From positions 1 to 36,848 of the forward strand of contig JAAVTG010000230.1 of the NCBI GenBank assembly GCA_011947345.1: a DNA stretch of 36,848 nt, written 5' to 3'. Positions 32,123 through 36,848 of the stretch are shown here, piece by piece (position 1 is the stretch's first letter; each line of letters starts with the position of its first letter). The stretch comes from Phytophthora quininea (Eukaryota; Oomycota; Peronosporomycetes; Peronosporales; Peronosporaceae). Position numbers and translations under genes: made by a program. The notes beneath the pieces were generated by a model. That model was given only the letters and a program-made list of their open reading frames with translations. It was not told where the DNA came from and ran no database searches.

Positions 32123-34211
32123 GTCTGTCTTGATACTTTGGCCGAGGAGCTGCGAGCAAAGCAGGGAATTGAGGAATGAGCCCGTCCCAGCTCGTTTCTA
32201 CAGTCCGGCGCGCCCGAGTTGATGGCAGTAATCGCGCCTCGCCAAGATGTTGCTCCGGCCGGGCGCTGTCAAACGCTGCGAGAAGTGCTCGGCGATCTTG
32301 GGCGATCCTGCGTGGACATGCTGGGGCCGCCGTTTTTCTGGCTGCAGCGGCAGCTGGTGGGGAGCCCCGCGGCACGAACAGCACAACCTATCCTTTCGCC
32401 TTGGTGACTGTATCGGGCAGCGAGCCCACCTGGCAGCGCTTTGCTGCTCTTGCCGTGCATCTCATGATCGGGCGGGCTCGCCGTCCTCGCTGCGACGCCT
32501 CTTCTTTCTGTTCGCCTCGGTCGCGCGGCAGCACGTGGAGGTAAACGTCTCCAGCTTGGACAACGAGCGACAGCAGCAGACAGAAGACAGAAGACGATCG
32601 AGGCGATGTCCTTCTCGGCGACCAACATGAGTCTATATGATACTGCAGTGTCATCCCATTGGGATTCCCATGGATATTGCGCTGGCAGACAGACTACACT
32701 GTGCCGCCATTGCAAAGTGGGCATGGCTGTGTTGTGGAGGCGCGGCGCCACCGGCGACGCGACTCGGGCTGTTGTCGACTTGCACACCTCGTTTCGGCGG
32801 CGACTACAAGAGCAGCGCGCCGACGCGGACGACCACAGCAGCGTTGTCAATGCAGCTGAGTTGCTGAGATCGGGCCGGTCGGCATGTCAAGGCAACACAG
32901 GAGCGATCGGGGGTCCACGCCACGGACAATTCGATTGAACGCCGGGACAAATCAGCGCCAACGCGTCCCGCAGGATACCGTCCCGATGCAGCCGCCGTTG
33001 AAGCCATGCTCGGCTCGCCGCCGTCGTGGACACGATCCGTCGGAACACCGAGCAAGTATATCTCAGGGACGGCCCGATTCTGCGCAGGATATTCAAGAGC
33101 CATGGGCGGCTAAATGCCAAAGGTTGCAGCCTCACGTCGACCGGCGAGTTGCCTCGCCTTGACAAACAGGCAGCTTCGTTATAAGCACTCGCGAGGATAT
33201 GTACTGTATGCAGCACCACAAGTTCGACACAAGTGTCGAGCGGCACCGAGTCACAACACTTTTGACGAACCAGTGCTACTTAGTGGCGGCGTGCACTGTG
33301 ATCCAAATCTTGCCGCTCCTTGGGCGCGTCGATCAAAATCCAGAGCATCCGTCCACTGATCGTTGTTGTCAACGCCACGCCAAGCGAGGCGCAGAGATCG
33401 AGCCGGGGTGCTGCTGCCCACGCCAGGCAGCGCGTGTGGCTTTTCACAAGTCGCACTCGGCCAACGACGCCCAGATGGCAGCGGCGTCGTGGCGGTGTCC
33501 TACCAATATGTGTCAGCCAGAAATAGGGGATTCGCTGGCCGTCCCGGGCTTCGGAGTTCGAAGCTTGCCGAATCCATCGCGGCTAGTAGATACCTGCAGA
33601 ACCTTACAGCGCTCTGCTATCTGAACTTGCCGTCCTGACAGATCCGATGGTCGTCTAGAAGAAGAAGAAGAAGCAAGGAGGGCTAAGAGGGGCTCGATCG
33701 GTACTACAATGCCGAGTCAACGACCGGTTGGTCTGGCGTCTCTGCTACGTGCGGAGATCCTCGGCGTGGCGGCTCCTTTCTCTTTGGGGAGGCCTGGCTC
33801 AGAACTCGGTGGCCTGCGATACAAAAGACAAGCCGATCGCACCAACTTGTGTCGCGGCGTTTTCTGTTCGTGCCGAGCACATCGGAGCATACTCAGCGCA
33901 AGTGTTGCATCCGGAAGATGCCCTGATACCCACGTTGACTGTGGCACACGAGAGGATATGTTGTGCTGTTCGTAAAGCGGCGATTGGTCGACGTTCGGGC
34001 GGCACGCGCAGAGCCGCGGCGGGCGGCTGTCCACTTCAGGATAGACAAGGAGTGAAGCCGCAGCCAGCGCAGCGTTAGACAGAGCGCGCTCTTGCTGACA
34101 GCAAAACGACATCCGATGGAGCCGCAGTAGCGAAATCAGCACCGAGTGCAAACAGCAAAACGCGCACACGCCGAAAGCAGTCAGCTCACCGATAGACGAC
34201 CGCAGGAAACC
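32123..34211. other. 2.1-kb region between divergent zinc-repeat genes, right arm
   Basis: Mirror of 15321-17408, with a (GAA)n run near 33657-33673. Compared with the left arm it has an extra C in a run near 32912 and a C/T difference near 32926. The frame at 32887-33246 therefore ends differently from its partner at 16286-16684, which speaks against that frame being a gene. Confidence 0.5.
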
Positions 34212-34855
34212 ATGACCAGTCTGGCGCTGCCCCCGCTCACCGTCTTCACCAGCTTCGCGCTCAGTCCACGCAGCACCGACAGCGCCACTCTCCACCACCC
34301 GACGACGCCCGGCACCCCCAAGCTCTCGCTGGCATTTATCCTGGACGACGCACAGTCGCTGGCGTCACCCGTGGCGCAGTCGACACAGCAGCAGCAACCG
34401 TCAACACTGCCCAAGCAGCACCCCGTCGCCAAGCAGACCCGCCGCAAGGCCAGAATGACGACCGCCCAGAAGCGCGCGGCTCGCGCCTGCTGCGTCGAGG
34501 GCTGCTCCAACTACACCATCGACCGCGGGCTCTGCTTCCGCCACGGCGGCGGCAAGGCGTGCTCCATGCCCGGCTGCACCGCCAGCGCCAAGCACCGCGG
34601 TCTCTGCTGGAAGCACGGCGGCCAGACCATGTGCACGGTGGAGGGCTGCACGCGCGGCGCCAAGTCCCGCGGTCTGTGCTGGTCGCACGGCGGCGGCTCC
34701 AAGTGCTCGGTGAGCGGGTGTCAGAAGACGACGATCTCCAGGGGCTGTGCTGGACGCACGGCGGCGGCAAGCGCTGCGCGTTCGAAGGCTGCAGGCGTCC
34801 GGCGTCGCAGAGTAAGCACAACCTGTGCAGCAAGCACCAGCCCAAGAACCCCTAA
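34212..34855 (+). pseudogene. Five-unit zinc-repeat protein, right arm plus copy, late frameshift
   Basis: Mirror of the intact gene 14676-15320: MTSLALPPLTVF at 34212, the Gln run, the basic stretch and zinc units 1-3 are intact. Near 34740 one A of ctccaagggg is missing (ctccagggg), so unit 4 loses its second half and unit 5 is read out of frame; the chain runs on to 34898. In the original frame the stop would be at 34853-34855. This one-base loss is the only coding break between the two copies, so either the right copy is newly broken or the base was lost in assembly. Confidence 0.8.
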
Positions 34856-36848
34856 GAGACCGTGCAACACGAATGAACATGCTATTTATTTGAATTGAAG
34901 TTGCTGGGTTGTGATTGTTGATGTGGCAGGCAGACCCATAATTTGGGTACTGTACTCGAAGATTTCCAGCCCGCGGCCTTTCGAGAGAAGCCCCGTTGTT
35001 TATAGCGTGTTCACCGTGGAGTTTACCACGCTGTTGCTGCTTCGGCTGCCGGGCTGCGTTGCAAGTTGCCGTCGCTCGTTACGTAGCCTGACCTGCTTCG
35101 GAACTAGCTACTGCAGTGGATACACGCCGCAGCAGCGACCAGAACGAAGACTCAACACACGCCAACTCGGACCAAAGTCGTCGACCATCGGAACGAGACC
35201 GGGTCGAGTCAACCGTCCACCAATGCTGTCCACGTGCGACCAGCGAGGACGATTTTCATCAGCCGTCTAAACGCCGGAGCGACTGGACGCAGGTCGGTAC
35301 TGGGTAGTAAAGGCGTGTCTTCAAGAAGCTCAAGCAAGACTGACGGCGTTGGATTCAAGAGAGCGGTGTCTTGCTATCTGCTGCAATTCTGCCGGACGCA
35401 GCGGCCTAAAAGGCCACGACGGTGATTCTCCATCACAGATAAAAATGAGCACCAGTCGAGCTGCTGTTGGCATTCGGTCGGAAGGTCGCGCCGCGGCATC
35501 CAGTATATAACAACCACAGCTACATAACCTGCCAAGTTGGTCGCACAAAGCTGGGGTGCCATCTATCGGCTCGAGTGAGTAGTTCTTCCCCGCCTCAAGA
35601 AAGGGACTTCTTGTCTTCTGAGTGCAGGACGCTGTCATGCAAGTTCCCACAGCCAGATAGGATGTCGAGATATTAAAGTTCTCGTGGTGGTCGAATGTAC
35701 GAACAGCTCGACACGTCCCAAGCGTCTTGGCCACGCCAAGAAGTCGACAAGATCTATCCAGCACGTGCAATCCACATACTTCGAGCTGACATATTTTTCC
35801 TAGTTCTTTTCTTTTCGAAGTGAGGTGCATTGATGTCACTTAAGTCTATGCCTAACGACGATATTTGTCCTAGTTGCTGTTGGGATCTGTTGGTGTTGCT
35901 GCCGCGTGGGACAACAAAAAATGAAGCTGAGTGATCATAGAAAGCGGACAACGCTGCTGTATTAGATCGCCACCTCCTAGAACCAGTCAGCATTTGTCGT
36001 AATGGATCTCCTAGGCAAACTGATTTACTAGTAGGTAGAAGGGAATATGTGGAACGTGTCTTGCTAAAAATTCGGCGCTGGAAAAAATAATTGTGTAGCG
36101 TGGAGCAAGATAATGTGTTGGCTAAAATGTTTGTTGTATTGGAGCAAAGCATGCTCCCGAGGTTTACACGACTACGATCAATTGATGGGCTCTGCGAAGG
36201 CGGCAAATATTGCTCCGCTGGCAAAAATCCAGTTGAAATCATCAACATAACTTCCAAGTCGTCTCATGGTGCTGCCTCGATAGCGGAACCCTGCCTGCTT
36301 TCTTGTTTCCAATGACAATATGTTTGGAGATATGGTATCGTTGCCTGAATATCAAAGCTGGTTCAGAAGTCAGAAGAAGAAAAAAAAAAAGAGAGAGAGA
36401 GAGAGAGAGAAAGCGGACAAAAAGGGATCGACTCACTTCGACTGCTATACGCAGATGAGTAGTAGACCAATTCTTGGTCGAATAGAATAGCAATCAGTTC
36501 GTCAGAGAAACTACAAGAAATTGCGAGGAATCAATTCGATCCCCATGACAACCGCGCTCGAGGCTATTATCTTGGTTCTTGTTCTGGCCTCATCCGCGAG
36601 ATAAAGCAAAAAAAAAAAAGTGTTGGAGGAAAACGATTATTCGTACTGGATATCATCTGGTGTGCTCAACTTGAAAAAAGTAGGAACGGTCTTTTCCACT
36701 GCTGATCCAGAGCACTACGAGCTTCGGGCGGCGAAATGACAGCATTCCGGTGTTTGAGGCAGCCATATGGTGCAGGTTGAAGTGGTAGTCTCGTCACATG
36801 CCGTGACGTCTCCAGGACGCCAATCCCGATACCAGCACAAGAACAAAT
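34856..36848. other. Intergenic mirror of 12684-14675, no recognised gene
   Basis: Contains the GA/A microsatellite near 36380-36415 and an A run near 36608. No frame has a recognised motif. The frame at 35330-35839 diverges from its left-arm partner through an indel. Confidence 0.5.

Larger units (their letters stand above)
31385..36848. repeat. Right arm of inverted repeat 2
   Basis: Reverse complement of 12684-18146. It begins at TA 31385-31386, the empty counterpart of the pogo-1 site, and runs off the window edge at 36848. It carries mirrored copies of both zinc-repeat genes and of the microsatellites. No sequence unique to this arm was seen. Confidence 0.95.

Overview
The window looks like a gene-sparse, transposon-rich stretch of an oomycete genome, most like Phytophthora. 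Three things point there: GC-rich, mostly intron-poor genes; oomycete-type Inr+FPR core promoters upstream of two genes; and a family of Cx4C-x9-Cx2H zinc-repeat proteins of the kind annotated 'WRKY19-like' in Phytophthora. It is dominated by two large inverted duplications and a nest of DNA transposons.

Region 1 (1-8219) holds three copies of a two-domain gene that fuses an isocyanide synthase (DIT1/PvcA family) to an Fe(II)/2-oxoglutarate oxygenase (TauD/PvcB family). Copies 1 (minus, cut by the window edge) and 3 (plus) lie on the arms of an inverted repeat (1-2486 and 4700-7176) and diverge from each other. Copy 2 sits in the 2.2-kb loop. It is a chimera: its first half is a diverged paralogue and its second half is nearly identical to copy 3, up to the stop codon. 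All three copies carry small deletions that break the frame, with almost no substitutions between the near-identical parts. That suggests slippage or assembly error more than old pseudogene decay. The predicted product is an isonitrile made from an amino acid, a chemistry known from bacterial pvc/isn loci and fungal isocyanide synthase clusters.

Region 2 (8220-12683) holds a decayed hexapeptide-repeat acetyltransferase and a five-unit zinc-repeat gene whose two introns fall at repeat boundaries.

Region 3 (12684-36848) is a second inverted duplication: arms 12684-18146 and 31385-36848 (about 5.46 kb each, the right one running off the window) around a 13-kb spacer. Each arm carries a divergent pair of intronless zinc-repeat genes. 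The spacer is a transposon nest. A pogo-like element (18147-20838) sits at a TA on the left side only, and the right arm keeps the empty site. A Mutator-like element with a FLYWCH finger is interrupted by a second pogo-like element. A PIF/Harbinger-like remnant is split by a hAT element (24211-29509, perfect 8-bp target duplication), which is in turn split by a Tc1-like element with 250-bp terminal repeats (27891-29451). Insertion order can be read from target duplications and empty sites.

No tRNA, rRNA, CRISPR array or true WRKY domain was seen. The many one-base frameshifts may partly be assembly error, so calling the genes dead or alive needs reads or transcripts.
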